Source: Limosilactobacillus reuteri (GTDB lineage Bacteria > Bacillota > Bacilli > Lactobacillales > Lactobacillaceae). Taken from it: a stretch of 64,000 nucleotides of DNA. The notes under the pieces are model-generated. The model did no database searches, was not told where the DNA came from, and worked only from the letters and a program-made list of their open reading frames with translations. Positions 44,884-53,846 of this stretch are shown here, in pieces (the first letter of the stretch is position 1; each line of letters begins with the position of its first letter). The DNA lies in NCBI RefSeq assembly GCF_003072625.1, contig NZ_CP027805.1, positions 1,321,001 to 1,385,000 on the forward strand, given 5' to 3'. The position numbers and the translations under genes were made by a program.

Positions 44884-45956
44884 CCCGAAATGTCAATTTA
44901 AGTTAGAAAGAAAATAGTTGCTCATCAGTGACGTAAGACATGAATACTTCATATGGAGTTCGATAGCCTAGTGATTTACGGGGCAGGTTATTTCGCTTAC
45001 TCATCAGTTGGGTTACCAATTCATCAGGAAGATTGCGGAAATCTAGCTGTTTCGTTAAGCCATCCCGGCGTAAAAGACCGTTGTTGTTTTCGTTCAGCCC
45101 TCGTTGATTGGGAGCACCAACCTCGGCAAAGTAAGTGTGAAGGTCAAATTGATTGGCAATCTCGCGTCAGCCGGCGAATTCTTTTCCGTTGTCAAAGGTA
45201 ATCGATTTGAAGAAGTACCGCGGGAATTTCCGAAGCCACTGACTTAAGTGTTGGTTAATCGCATCAGCCGTCTTTTCGTGCACATTGAGTACAATTTCGA
45301 CCTTCGATTGGCGTTCGGTCAGGGTCATTACCGCCCCTTGGTGCCTTTTGCCTTGGACGGTATCAGCTTCAAGGTGCCCAAATTCAGTGGCATAGTGCGG
45401 AAAGTCCTTGGCACGCTCGTGAATACTTCGCCCCAATTGGCCAGCCTTCCCGCGGCGCTCGACATAGCCATTCGGGTGCCGCTTACCTCGCATCGGCAAG
45501 GAACGGACATCGAAGCCGAACTGGCCACGTTCAAACATCCGGTAAAGAGTTCGCCGGTTACAACTAATTGGGCGCTCAGCGCGCCCAATAATGGTATCAG
45601 GCGTCCACCCCTGGGCAATTTTGTCGTTGATATAAGTGAGTTCAGCCAGTGACAACTGAGTACGTTTTCGGCCACAACGTTGCTTATTGCGCGTATAGTG
45701 ATCTTGATAATCAGCAATTGAGGCACCGGTTTCCAGGTAACGATAAACGCGATAAACGGTTTCGGCGCAACGGTTGATCATTTGGGCCACTCGGTACGCT
45801 TTAAGCTTTTGCACGAAAGAATGGGCGATGATTGTCAGCTCGTTTGTGGTAAGATGGGTGTAAGTCATTTGTGGTTTCCTTTCTTTTGTTTAGGGGTATT
45901 CAAAAGTCTACCACAAATGGCTTTTCTATTTTTCTAACTTAATTTTACAAACGGCG
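44884..45956 (-). mobile_element. IS30-family element, copy 3 (1073 bp, full length)
   Basis: It is the longest of three copies and carries the complete 5' part of the transposase gene. Ends match the other copies, and a 3-bp duplication ATT flanks it (44881-44883 and 45957-45959). It lies in the T-tract tail of the terminator of the second LysM gene. Confidence 0.94.
44903..45868 (-). pseudogene. IS30-family transposase with premature stop
   Basis: The full frame would give 321 residues: helix-turn-helix at the N-terminus, then the DDE domain with DTVQG and FDNGKEF. A TGG codon present in the other two copies is TGA here (complement of 45167-45169). It ends the protein after 233 residues, just past NGKEFAG, before the third catalytic residue. 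Restoring that single base would give an intact transposase. Confidence 0.9.
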
Positions 45957-45970
45957 ATTTATTTAAATAA

Positions 45971-46009
45971 AATAGGATAACTACCTCTTATAGAGACAAT
46001 TATCCTATT
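45971..46009 (-). terminator. Terminator of LysM gene 2
   Basis: AATAGGATAA pairs with TTATCCTATT. The T-rich tail on the minus strand runs into the IS30 copy 3 insertion point. Confidence 0.75.
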
Positions 46010-46030
46010 ACTAAAACTAATTATTGAATT

Positions 46031-46783
46031 TTAGTACCAACCATGTGATTGCCAGAATGATTGAGCAGCACTCCAGGAACCATAACGGCTAGTTACGTAT
46101 TGGTCAGCTACTCGTTCTTGGTTAGCTTCTGAGTAGTCACCATTTAAGTATGAAGCTGATAATTGGTACTTACCAACGTATTGACCGTTACGAGCACTGT
46201 AGCTACCACCTGATTCACGAGCTGCGATCCAAGCCTTAGCAGCAGCATCATTACCACTAACATTTGAGCTGTAGTTTGAACTAGCAGCTTGTGTTTGTAC
46301 TGGTGCACTGTAGCTTTGTTGAGCAGCAGCTGAAACAGTTGATTGTTGTGGAGCTACTGATTGAACCGGTGCTTGAGATTGTACTGGAGCCTGTGATTGA
46401 GCAGGAGCAGAAACCGGTGCAGCTGATGATTGTACTTGGCTTGTTGCTACAGGAGCCTGGCTAGCAACTACTGGAGCTTGAGATGCTTCCGGTAAGGTAG
46501 CAGCTTGTTGAGCAGTTGCTTGGGTTACTTCACCGTCATCTTTAATTACTAACTTTTGACCAACATAAATTAAGTTCTTATTGGCAATTTGATTAGTCGA
46601 AGCTAAAGAGTCAACATAAGTTAAGTCATGGTCTAACTTATAGGAAATACTTGATAAGGTATCACCACTTTGCACCGTGTAAACAGAATCAGCATTAGCA
46701 GTAGTTGCAGTAGCAAATGTTCCCAAGGCAACAGCACCTGCAACGGCAGCAGTGATTTTCGCGATGTTTTTAGTTAACTTCAT
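46031..46783 (-). CDS. Secreted LysM / aggregation-promoting-factor-like protein 2
   Basis: This 250-residue paralogue of the protein at 42051 has nearly the same signal peptide and LysM domain (YTVQSGDTLSSISYKL). Its C-terminal module (AWIAARESGGSYSARNGQY to SFWQSHGWY) is also nearly the same. The linker differs: it is rich in Ala, Pro, Gln, Ser and Val, with repeats such as SQAPV and QSQAPVQSQAP. The two genes flank the PEPCK-like gene in the same direction, suggesting an old duplication. It is likely secreted and wall-associated. WalR-like repeats lie upstream. Confidence 0.88.
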   Translation of the reverse strand: MKLTKNIAKITAAVAGAVALGTFATATTANADSVYTVQSGDTLSSISYKLDHDLTYVDSLASTNQIANKNLIYVGQKLVIKDDGEVTQATAQQAATLPEASQAPVVASQAPVATSQVQSSAAPVSAPAQSQAPVQSQAPVQSVAPQQSTVSAAAQQSYSAPVQTQAASSNYSSNVSGNDAAAKAWIAARESGGSYSARNGQYVGKYQLSASYLNGDYSEANQERVADQYVTSRYGSWSAAQSFWQSHGWY

Positions 46784-46886
46784 AAAAAAAATCCCATCCT
46801 TTTCATAAAATACTTTTTATTAATTAGTTATTTATTAGTTTAATTTAGTTTAAGTTGTTGAGTCCTCATATCTCTCAACGCCTATT

Positions 46887-46919
46887 ACTATACTCCCCCA
46901 AAATTACATGCGGATTACT
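46887..46919 (-). promoter_or_regulatory. WalR-like direct repeat and -10 element before LysM gene 2
   Basis: Hexamers AGTAAT (46914-46919) and TGTAAT (46903-46908) on the minus strand are 11 bp apart with spacer CCGCA. A TATAGT -10 at 46887-46892 follows after 10 bp, the same geometry as in LysM gene 1. Further TTACAAA repeats lie about 50 bp upstream. Confidence 0.55.
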
Positions 46920-47068
46920 CCGAAATATCAATTCGGTTGATTTTTGTAATACTTTGTAATAAAAATTTTAATAGTCTGTCAAGCAAATCAACCTCGGCCA
47001 CGTCCTGATAGTAACTTAGGTTTGACTAACTTTTCCCCAGAATTAGCCAAAATTTGTAACATAATAAT

Positions 47069-47117
47069 AAATAAGTCGCTGAATTTTTCTTATAAAGAAG
47101 AATTTCAACGACTTATT
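47069..47117 (-). terminator. Terminator of the nrd/SufD-like operon
   Basis: AATAAGTCG pairs with CGACTTATT, with an inner TTCTT/AAGAA helix, about 50 bp after the SufD-like stop. Confidence 0.75.
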
Positions 47118-47165
47118 TTTCGTGATTAATGTTTTCTTGTAACATTGCTGTAATTAACTTTAGCC

Positions 47166-48056
47166 CTATTCAGCAGTCATTATTTGTTTTAGCCAACGCT
47201 CACTACTAGCTAATTCTTTTAACGGATGGATATCTTCGCTAATTGACAGTGGTTCGCCGGCTTTTACTTTAAAAGGTGCTCCAGTGACCATTTCTGAATC
47301 CCGATATTGGGTAAGAGTGGCAGAAGTTCCCTTACCAAAACCATCAACCAGTGCGGTTAACTGCTGCGTTCCGCTTAAAGCAATTGTTGTCGCCCATTGA
47401 GTATTTTGACCATCCAGAAAACTATAAAGATCAACAGTAGCTTTAGCTTGAACTTGACTCACTACTTCAAACTGCAATGTTGACCCATGGGCTTGGTATG
47501 CATGGATTGTCCGATAGACATTTTTACTGGTCGAGCGATTTACCTGCCGGTACGTAACGTGCGCGTTAGCTCCGACTAAAATCTCCGTCCCTTCATATGA
47601 TGGTAATAACGTATCATTAACCATCCGTTCTTCAATTACCGCATTAGCCCCCGCACTGATGATAATAATATTGTGAGTATTCGCAGAGTTAAGGTGGGGA
47701 CTAAAGACAATTGGACGCTCCTGAGTAATTTGTGGACGCAAATATATAAACTGTCCACAATCAATATTTGCAAGATGCATGGCCGCTAACTGGTTATCCT
47801 GCCAAAAGATGGCCTTCTCCATTAGATTTTCTTGTAATAGTGTTGAGTATTCATTAACCGCTTCTTCAAGAGGCATTGCAGTTAAGCTGCCCTCTTGTAA
47901 AGAAAGCCAACCCCTGCTTACACCAGTTGCTTTCTTTTGCCAGTGATCTACCCATTCTTCTTGACCAGGTAAAGTCGGGAACCGTGATTGCAATATAACT
48001 GCTAGTTGACGTTTTTTCTCTAACCATGCTGGCTCTTTCTTCCAAATTTTTGCCAT
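47166..48056 (-). CDS. SufB/SufD-domain protein, short orphan
   Basis: This 296-residue protein has the beta-helix core of SufB/SufD scaffold proteins. The centre reads HNIIIISAGANAVIEERM and ILVGANAHVTYRQVNR, typical of SufD. It is about 130 residues shorter than normal SufD and lacks the usual C-terminal helical end. No sufC, sufS, sufU or sufB gene is near. It starts 11 bp after nrdG, whose product needs a 4Fe-4S cluster, so a role in maturing that activase is an attractive inference. The second of two adjacent ATGs is taken. Confidence 0.68.
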   Translation of the reverse strand: MAKIWKKEPAWLEKKRQLAVILQSRFPTLPGQEEWVDHWQKKATGVSRGWLSLQEGSLTAMPLEEAVNEYSTLLQENLMEKAIFWQDNQLAAMHLANIDCGQFIYLRPQITQERPIVFSPHLNSANTHNIIIISAGANAVIEERMVNDTLLPSYEGTEILVGANAHVTYRQVNRSTSKNVYRTIHAYQAHGSTLQFEVVSQVQAKATVDLYSFLDGQNTQWATTIALSGTQQLTALVDGFGKGTSATLTQYRDSEMVTGAPFKVKAGEPLSISEDIHPLKELASSERWLKQIMTAE

Positions 48057-48067
48057 CATTTCCTCCT

Positions 48068-48646
48068 CTAATGAACAAGCTTATCCCAAATAACCACTTT
48101 CCCCGTTTGAAGAGATTGCGGAACATCAATAATTCGTTGGTTAGAACTTCCCCTAAACTGAAGAGTAAGGTCCTTTTTAGCCAGCAAGAATCGACCATCG
48201 ACTAGAATATCGAGGTAGTGTAGAAGTTCTAGTTTATCGCTCGACTCCTTCATTAATTCTTCCCAAGTATAACCAGACCAAGACCAAATATCCTTTTCGT
48301 GACCGAATTCTTTCCGAACCCGTTTAACTAACTTCAGACAAACCTGAGTATTAAGGAATGGTTCGCCACCCAATAAAGTCAATCCTTGAACATAACTCTG
48401 CGAAAGGTCTTCGATAATCTGGTCTTCTAAATCCTGGGTGTATGGCTGTCCATAATGAAAATTCTGCGCCGCCTTATTATAGCATCCGGGGCAGTTAAAA
48501 AGGCATCCACTAACATATAAACTACACCGGACCCCTTCCCCATCAACAAAATTGAAAGGCTTATAGTCTGCAATATATTGTAGTGAATGATCCTTCGCTA
48601 ACCATTCTTGTGGTTTAGGGTTACGGGGTAATCGTGTTTCTGCCAT
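48068..48646 (-). CDS. nrdG: Anaerobic ribonucleotide reductase activating protein
   Basis: This 192-residue radical-SAM enzyme installs the glycyl radical on NrdD. The cluster motif is CLFNCPGCYN near 48-57, followed by TLLGGEPFLN. The length is normal. A hairpin with terminator character lies between nrdD and nrdG and may reduce NrdG relative to NrdD. The SufD-like gene follows after 11 bp. Confidence 0.93.
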   Translation of the reverse strand: MAETRLPRNPKPQEWLAKDHSLQYIADYKPFNFVDGEGVRCSLYVSGCLFNCPGCYNKAAQNFHYGQPYTQDLEDQIIEDLSQSYVQGLTLLGGEPFLNTQVCLKLVKRVRKEFGHEKDIWSWSGYTWEELMKESSDKLELLHYLDILVDGRFLLAKKDLTLQFRGSSNQRIIDVPQSLQTGKVVIWDKLVH

Positions 48647-48667
48647 TTCTTTTTCCTCCTATATAAT

Positions 48668-48702
48668 AAAAGGCCGGTAGCTTTGCGGGCAACTGGCCTT
48701 TT
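48668..48702 (-). terminator. Attenuating hairpin between nrdD and nrdG
   Basis: AAAAGGCC pairs with GGCCTTTT, with inner pairs, followed on the minus strand by TTTTATTATA. It sits within the operon, so it is likely a partial terminator. Confidence 0.65.
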
Positions 48703-48711
48703 GATAATTAA

Positions 48712-50946
48712 TTAAATTTGATCACCAGTAATGTGAGCATGAGCCTTATTATCCATTTGCCGCTGTTGCTCAAATTCAGCTGCATTCTTAATCATTCCAG
48801 CATTCATATGTTTAACTCGGTGAATAATTTCCTCATGCCGTCCATGAACCATTGGCCGCTGCTGAGGGTTGCCAAGATAACCACATGTCCGCTTAACAAC
48901 ATCACAGGTTGCTGGGTCATGGTTCCCACACTGTGGACATTTAAAGCCGCGAGCAGTTGCTTCAAATTCACCTTTGAAGCCACACTTAAAGCACTGATCA
49001 ATTGAAGTATTTGTTCCCAAATAACCGACGTGATCATATGCCCAGTCCCAAACTGCTTCTAAAGCTTTTGGATTTTGGCGTAAGTTGGGATATTCGCAAT
49101 AATGAATAAAGCCACCAGCCGCATACTTAGGAAAAGCCTCTTCAAATGATAGCTTTTCAAATGGTGTCGGATGTTTACGAACATCATAGTGGAAACTATT
49201 TGTGTAGTATTCCTTATCTGTTACATCTTCAACTCGCCCAAACTTCTTCAAATCATCTTGGCAGAATGTATCTGTTAACGATTCAGCAGGAGTGGAATAG
49301 AGACTAAAATGGTATCCTTCTTCTTTTTCCCATTCAGCACATAAATCATGCATTGCCTTAGTAATTGCAATCGCAAAGTCATGTGCTTCTTTATTATGCT
49401 CCCAATTTGACCCATAGAAAGTCGTACATACTTCATATAAACCAATATAACCTAGTGAAACGGTCGCCCGACTATTCTTAAAGACTTCATCGACACTGTC
49501 AGTCTTCTTTAGCCGTTTACCAAATGCACCATACATATAAAGAAGGGGAGCATTTTCTGGCTTAGCTTCTTTAGTACGCTTAATCCGGTAATCCAAGGCA
49601 ATCTTACAAATATTCATCTTCTCTTGAAAAATTTCCCAGAATAGTTGCTTATCGCCATGAGCCTCCAGGGCAATCCGTGGCAAGTTGACTGTCACTACCC
49701 CTAAATTCATCCGGCCTGAGTTTACTTCTTTGCCAGTTTCTGGATCTGTCCATCCCTGTAAGAACGAACGGCAACCCATTGGTGTCTTAAAGCTCCCCGT
49801 TAATTCCTTAATCTTGTCATACATCAAAAGATCTGGATACATCCGCTTCGTTGAACACTCAAGCGCTAGTTGCTTGATATCATAATTAGGATCTTCAGGG
49901 TCAAGATTTAAGCCTCGTTTAATAGTAAAAGTTAATTTAGGAAAAATAGCTGTACGATGTTCCTTACCAAGACCCTTAATCCGGATCTTCAAAATGGCTT
50001 TTTGGATCTCCCGGGCAATCCAGCTTGTCCCTAAGCCAAAGTTAATGGTCGTAAATGGAGTTTGACCTTGGCTAGAATAAAGGGTATTAATCTCGTATTC
50101 TAAAGCCTGCATTGCATCGTAAATATCCTTTTTTGTCTTCTCACGAGCAAATTCTTCTCGTTTCTCTGGTACTATCCACTCTTCGGCATCCTTCATATGC
50201 TTTTCGTAATTTAGCTTTGCATATGGTTCTAATAATTGATCAATCCGATTAGCAGAACATCCCCCATATTGCAGAGACGCCACGTTAGCAATAATCTGCG
50301 ACATCTGCGCAGTTGCTGTTTGAATCGAGCGTGGTGAAGAAACCCAAGCATTACCAATCTTAAATCCATGCTTAAACATCTCATCAAAGTCAATTAAACA
50401 ACAGTTAGTTTCAGGCGTTACCGGTGAATAGTCAAGGTCATGCCAGTGAATATCACCACGAAAATGCGCCTTAGCTACAATACCAGGAAGCATCCGTAAT
50501 CCCAATGCACGGCTCACGACTCCGGCTTCAAGGTCCCGTTGCGTATTAAAAACATGACTATCTTTATTAGCATTTTCGTGAACAATCCGTGAGTTTCGGT
50601 CGAAAAGCTGCTCTAACTTATTTTGGGGATTAGTAGCTTCGGCAAATGCTTCTTCATCATGCTGGCGATAATCACGGTAAACTTTTGCCAATTCTTCATG
50701 ATTAGCCTTGACCAGTCCTTGAACAAAGAGATCCGCAATCTTTTTAGTAGTGACAGTTGTTTGATTAAGTAAGGCATCCAATAAGGTAACATAAACACTT
50801 TGGCTAGTCTGCTCGTCAGCATTGAGCGCATTTAAAACAAGGTTAATCTTGTAGGAATAAAATGGTGTAACTGTTCCATCACGTTTAACTACTTGAATAC
50901 TTGTCAAACTTTTAAGATCCTTCTTATCAATTATTTGCACTTTCAT
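48712..50946 (-). CDS. nrdD: Anaerobic ribonucleoside-triphosphate reductase
   Basis: This 744-residue class III reductase makes deoxyribonucleotides without oxygen, using a glycyl radical. An ATP-cone (VVKRDGTVTPFYSYKI) opens the protein. Zinc cysteines are in CFKCGFKGEF and FKCPQCG. The glycyl-radical site is RTCGYLGN near the C-terminus. A good ribosome-binding site (GAGGGG) precedes the ATG. Candidate NrdR boxes lie upstream. It heads an operon with nrdG and the SufD-like gene. Confidence 0.96.
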   Translation of the reverse strand: MKVQIIDKKDLKSLTSIQVVKRDGTVTPFYSYKINLVLNALNADEQTSQSVYVTLLDALLNQTTVTTKKIADLFVQGLVKANHEELAKVYRDYRQHDEEAFAEATNPQNKLEQLFDRNSRIVHENANKDSHVFNTQRDLEAGVVSRALGLRMLPGIVAKAHFRGDIHWHDLDYSPVTPETNCCLIDFDEMFKHGFKIGNAWVSSPRSIQTATAQMSQIIANVASLQYGGCSANRIDQLLEPYAKLNYEKHMKDAEEWIVPEKREEFAREKTKKDIYDAMQALEYEINTLYSSQGQTPFTTINFGLGTSWIAREIQKAILKIRIKGLGKEHRTAIFPKLTFTIKRGLNLDPEDPNYDIKQLALECSTKRMYPDLLMYDKIKELTGSFKTPMGCRSFLQGWTDPETGKEVNSGRMNLGVVTVNLPRIALEAHGDKQLFWEIFQEKMNICKIALDYRIKRTKEAKPENAPLLYMYGAFGKRLKKTDSVDEVFKNSRATVSLGYIGLYEVCTTFYGSNWEHNKEAHDFAIAITKAMHDLCAEWEKEEGYHFSLYSTPAESLTDTFCQDDLKKFGRVEDVTDKEYYTNSFHYDVRKHPTPFEKLSFEEAFPKYAAGGFIHYCEYPNLRQNPKALEAVWDWAYDHVGYLGTNTSIDQCFKCGFKGEFEATARGFKCPQCGNHDPATCDVVKRTCGYLGNPQQRPMVHGRHEEIIHRVKHMNAGMIKNAAEFEQQRQMDNKAHAHITGDQI

Positions 50947-50991
50947 TTTTATTTCCCCTCTCGTAATTAACGTTATCTATCATAGCTCAAA

Positions 50992-51038
50992 ATACAACTT
51001 ATAGGAAGTGTTGACATTCAAAACACTATATGTTGTGG
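50992..51038 (-). promoter_or_regulatory. Candidate NrdR box pair upstream of nrdD
   Basis: The strong box is ACACTATATGTTGTGG at 51023-51038. A weaker box at 50992-51007 (10 of 16 matches) has its centre 31 bp away, the spacing known for NrdR tandem boxes. The weak box overlaps a TATAAG -10. Confidence 0.6.
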
Positions 51039-51059
51039 TCAAATTATTTATTTAAATAT

Positions 51060-51340
51060 TCTGTTCTGATCTACCAGGAATAAAATGAGGATACAAGCAA
51101 CGACGCTATTTTGAGATTATTGCGGGACCTTTTAAATCATTTATTTTTAAATTCCTATTATCACTGAATAGAATTTTTTATCCCGAAAAGCTCGAATTTG
51201 AAAACGCTAAACCTAACTTAATAATCTTAATCAATATACTTAAGATTATTAGTTATTAAAAAAATAACTTACGAGCAGATAGCACGATTTGCTAGACTAA
51301 TCCTTGTGCAATTTTTAGGGTAAAAGGAGTTTTTATATTT
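51060..51340. other. Intergenic interval without recognisable gene
   Basis: The interval between the nrdD control region and the second MDR pump is AT-rich. I see no supported open frame, RNA fold or repeat. It must contain the pump promoter, which I could not place. Confidence 0.5.
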
Positions 51341-52738
51341 ATGGAAAATGCTTTACAAGCTCGTAAGCAAGCAGCGCACCCAGGATTAATGATGGTTAGT
51401 ATGCTGCTGGGAGCTTTTGTCGGAATGTTTAGTGAGACTTCATTAAACATCGCCTTGCCAAAATTGATGACCGCTTTTCAAGTAAGTACATCAACAATTC
51501 AATGGTTAGTTACTGGATATATGTTAATTATTGGGATTATCTTGCCACTGTCCAGTATTATTACTAAATGGTTTACGACCCGCCAAGTCATTATTTTTGC
51601 ATTAATTGACTTCATGGTTGGGGCTTGTATTTCTGCCTTAGCGCATAATTTTACTATTTTGTTGATTGGGCGAATGATTCAAGGGATCGGAACAGGCTTA
51701 ATTCTTCCACTAATGTTTGCAGTGGTAATGCAAATCTTCCCACCGAAACAAATTGGAGCGGTTCTAGGAATATGTGCCCTCGTAATTATGTTTGCACCTG
51801 CAATCGGTCCTACTTTAACCGGGCTAATTCTTGCTAAGTTATCATGGCAATGGATCTTCTGGTTATTTATTCCGTTTTTATTTATTGCCTTGATCTTTGC
51901 TATCACTTCATTAGAAAATGTTGGTGAAATTACTAAGCCGCATGTTGATATACTCTCAATTATTGAATCTGCAGTAGGTTGTTCAGGACTTGTTATTGGT
52001 GCTAGTTTGGCTAGTGAAGATGGTTGGACTTCACCTACAGTTCTCAGTGCTTTAATAATCGGAATTATTGTCTTAATCTTTTACACCCATCGCCAACTTC
52101 ATCTGGAAGAACCAATTTTAAATCTTCGTATCTTTAAGTATCCAGCCTTCACAATCGGTTCTTCAATCGTGATGCTTGACTTTGGAATTATTCTGTCGAC
52201 GATGTATCTTTTACCGTTATTCTATCAACGAGGGCTCTTAGTTTCCGTTGCTCTTACTGGACTAGTAATGCTCCCTGGTGGAATTATTAATGCAGCTACT
52301 TCTGCAATTGCAGGTCGCCTTTACGATAGTATCGGGGCTAAACGTCCTGTTTTAATTGGTTTTGTCCTTGCCTTATTCGGTGCTTTGATGCTGGCGTTTA
52401 CCACACCGCATAGTCCCATTATCTACGTTGTATGCGCGCATGTTATTTTAATGATTGGTTGTCCTTTAGCAATGTCTCCCGCACAAACTAGTGCTCTAAG
52501 TACGCTTTCTGGATTCGAATCCGGAGACGGCAGTACAATCATGAATACGATGCAACAGGTTATCGGTGCTCTTGCAACAGCCCTAGCTACTAGTTGCTTA
52601 GCTTGGGGGAGTTCTTCTATTAGTGGATCTGAAACTGTTCGCTTTACCAATGGTTTCCACTATGGCATTTACTTTGCAATTATCTTAATTGTGGTAGCAC
52701 TGCTCTTATCATTCAAAATTAAAGATCGGAAAGACTAA
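51341..52738 (+). CDS. MFS multidrug efflux transporter, DHA2 (14-span) type
   Basis: This 465-residue protein has about 14 membrane spans and an N-terminus LLGAFVGMFSETSLNIALPKLM typical of LmrB/EmrB-like pumps. Spans are followed by the conserved WLVTGYML segment and GPTLTGLILAKLSWQWIFW-type motif C. It belongs to the same subfamily as the protein at 28755 but is clearly diverged. Substrates are unknown. AAAAGGAG lies before the ATG, and a terminator follows. Confidence 0.87.
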   Translation: MENALQARKQAAHPGLMMVSMLLGAFVGMFSETSLNIALPKLMTAFQVSTSTIQWLVTGYMLIIGIILPLSSIITKWFTTRQVIIFALIDFMVGACISALAHNFTILLIGRMIQGIGTGLILPLMFAVVMQIFPPKQIGAVLGICALVIMFAPAIGPTLTGLILAKLSWQWIFWLFIPFLFIALIFAITSLENVGEITKPHVDILSIIESAVGCSGLVIGASLASEDGWTSPTVLSALIIGIIVLIFYTHRQLHLEEPILNLRIFKYPAFTIGSSIVMLDFGIILSTMYLLPLFYQRGLLVSVALTGLVMLPGGIINAATSAIAGRLYDSIGAKRPVLIGFVLALFGALMLAFTTPHSPIIYVVCAHVILMIGCPLAMSPAQTSALSTLSGFESGDGSTIMNTMQQVIGALATALATSCLAWGSSSISGSETVRFTNGFHYGIYFAIILIVVALLLSFKIKDRKD

Positions 52739-52778
52739 AAAAATCCTCACTACTCATGCAGGTAGTGGGGATTTTTTT
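52736..52778 (+). terminator. Bidirectional terminator after the MFS pump gene
   Basis: AAAAATCC-CACTAC pairs with GTAGTG-GGATTTTTTT immediately after the stop; it also faces the convergent acetyltransferase gene. Confidence 0.88.
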
Positions 52779-53331
52779 ACTCTTTAACAATCTTATATGG
52801 TAAATAATGGCGGCGATGTTTAGTCAGATAATTATCCATCAACTGTTGGTAAAATTGTGGATTCACGCTTGATTGTATACTTAAAAGATTAAATTTTTCA
52901 TTATCCTTTTCAACGGTATAAAGACCCGTTTTGCCAAAACCATTTTTGGCGTAGAAACGATGCCGTCTGATTCGTTGTTCGTTATTAGGTGCTTGAGGAT
53001 CTGGGCGTTCAGCGCTAAGTGTAATCTGCTTTCCAGTATATCGTTCTTTGATCGCGGTTAGCGTCGCACTACCCAAGCCCTGTCCATGATAGTGAGGATC
53101 AATTGCCAGAAAGAAAATATAGGCGATGCGCTTGTTGTAGACTGTGTAGAAAAAGCCAACCCATTTTCCCTCTTCATTATAGATGCTACAAAATTCTGCT
53201 TTTCCTGCTTTAGCACGCATTTTAAGTAAAGATAATGGTAAAAGTTCATTTTGTGGAAACACGGTATTATAAACCCGCTTGATATTTTTGAAATCATTTG
53301 ACTTTGTAGATATTTGACGAACTTTAATCAT
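52777..53331 (-). CDS. GNAT-family N-acetyltransferase
   Basis: This 184-residue protein has the GNAT acetyl-CoA motif A in FFLAIDPHYHGQGLGSATL (His-Gly-Gln-Gly-Leu-Gly). It has a C-terminal motif B region HRFYAKNGFGKTGLY. It would acetylate an amine on a small molecule or protein; the target is unknown. It shares the terminator with the adjacent pump and marks the last ordinary gene before the mobile zone. Confidence 0.85.
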   Translation of the reverse strand: MIKVRQISTKSNDFKNIKRVYNTVFPQNELLPLSLLKMRAKAGKAEFCSIYNEEGKWVGFFYTVYNKRIAYIFFLAIDPHYHGQGLGSATLTAIKERYTGKQITLSAERPDPQAPNNEQRIRRHRFYAKNGFGKTGLYTVEKDNEKFNLLSIQSSVNPQFYQQLMDNYLTKHRRHYLPYKIVKE

Positions 53332-53443
53332 TTAAAAATCCCTCCATCTATGTAATAGTACCTAGAAAAAACTTACCAGACAAGAAAAAAGAGACTAGCT
53401 TTAGTTATGCTTTAAAGGATGGGGTATTTTAACAGAAAACAGA

Positions 53444-53465
53444 GTATGCAGTCAATAACAGTACA
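53444..53465 (+). repeat. Solitary IS66-type terminal repeat
   Basis: These 22 bases match the left inverted repeat of the IS66 element at 54868 at 20 positions, in the same orientation. No IS66 sequence follows it, so it looks like the end of a lost element. Confidence 0.65.
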
Positions 53466-53538
53466 GATTGAAAAATTACTTGGTAATCTTCTTCATCTAC
53501 ATAGGTATTTTTATGAATTTATTTCGCTAAAAGCGTTA

Positions 53539-53754
53539 TTAGGCCCAAAAAATATAATCTAATGGTACGCCATACAATTTAGAAATACGTAACATATCTT
53601 TGTATGAAAGTACGCTAAAATCATTTTCCCATTTCCTTAGAGCAAGCTCTGAAATACCAAGTTTATTGGCAGCTTGAGTTTATGACATACCAGCTCGTAC
53701 ACGTAAATCAAGGATAGAATGCTTGATATTTAATGGCACTAATTCATTAGGCAT
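53539..53754 (-). pseudogene. Cro/XRE-type helix-turn-helix protein with in-frame stop
   Basis: The minus strand from ATG 53754 encodes about 71 codons of an XRE-family regulator: KHSILDLRVRAGMS, a TAA stop at 53682-53680, then TQAANKLGISELALRKWEND. The expected residue at the stop is Gln, so CAA to TAA is likely. The small size and divergent position relative to the ImmA-like gene suggest a phage Cro-like protein. Confidence 0.8.
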
Positions 53755-53846
53755 AATTGCACCTCGTTTCAACAGTTAATACTTTATTACACTTTTGACG
53801 AAAAAAGTATAATCAATGATATGCTATAATCATCTTATTAATTTTA

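Noticed and set aside
53668..53694. In-frame TAA in the XRE gene as possible recoding (stop-codon readthrough)
   Set aside because: The neighbouring ImmA and integrase genes are also broken by unrelated lesions, so simple decay is the better explanation.
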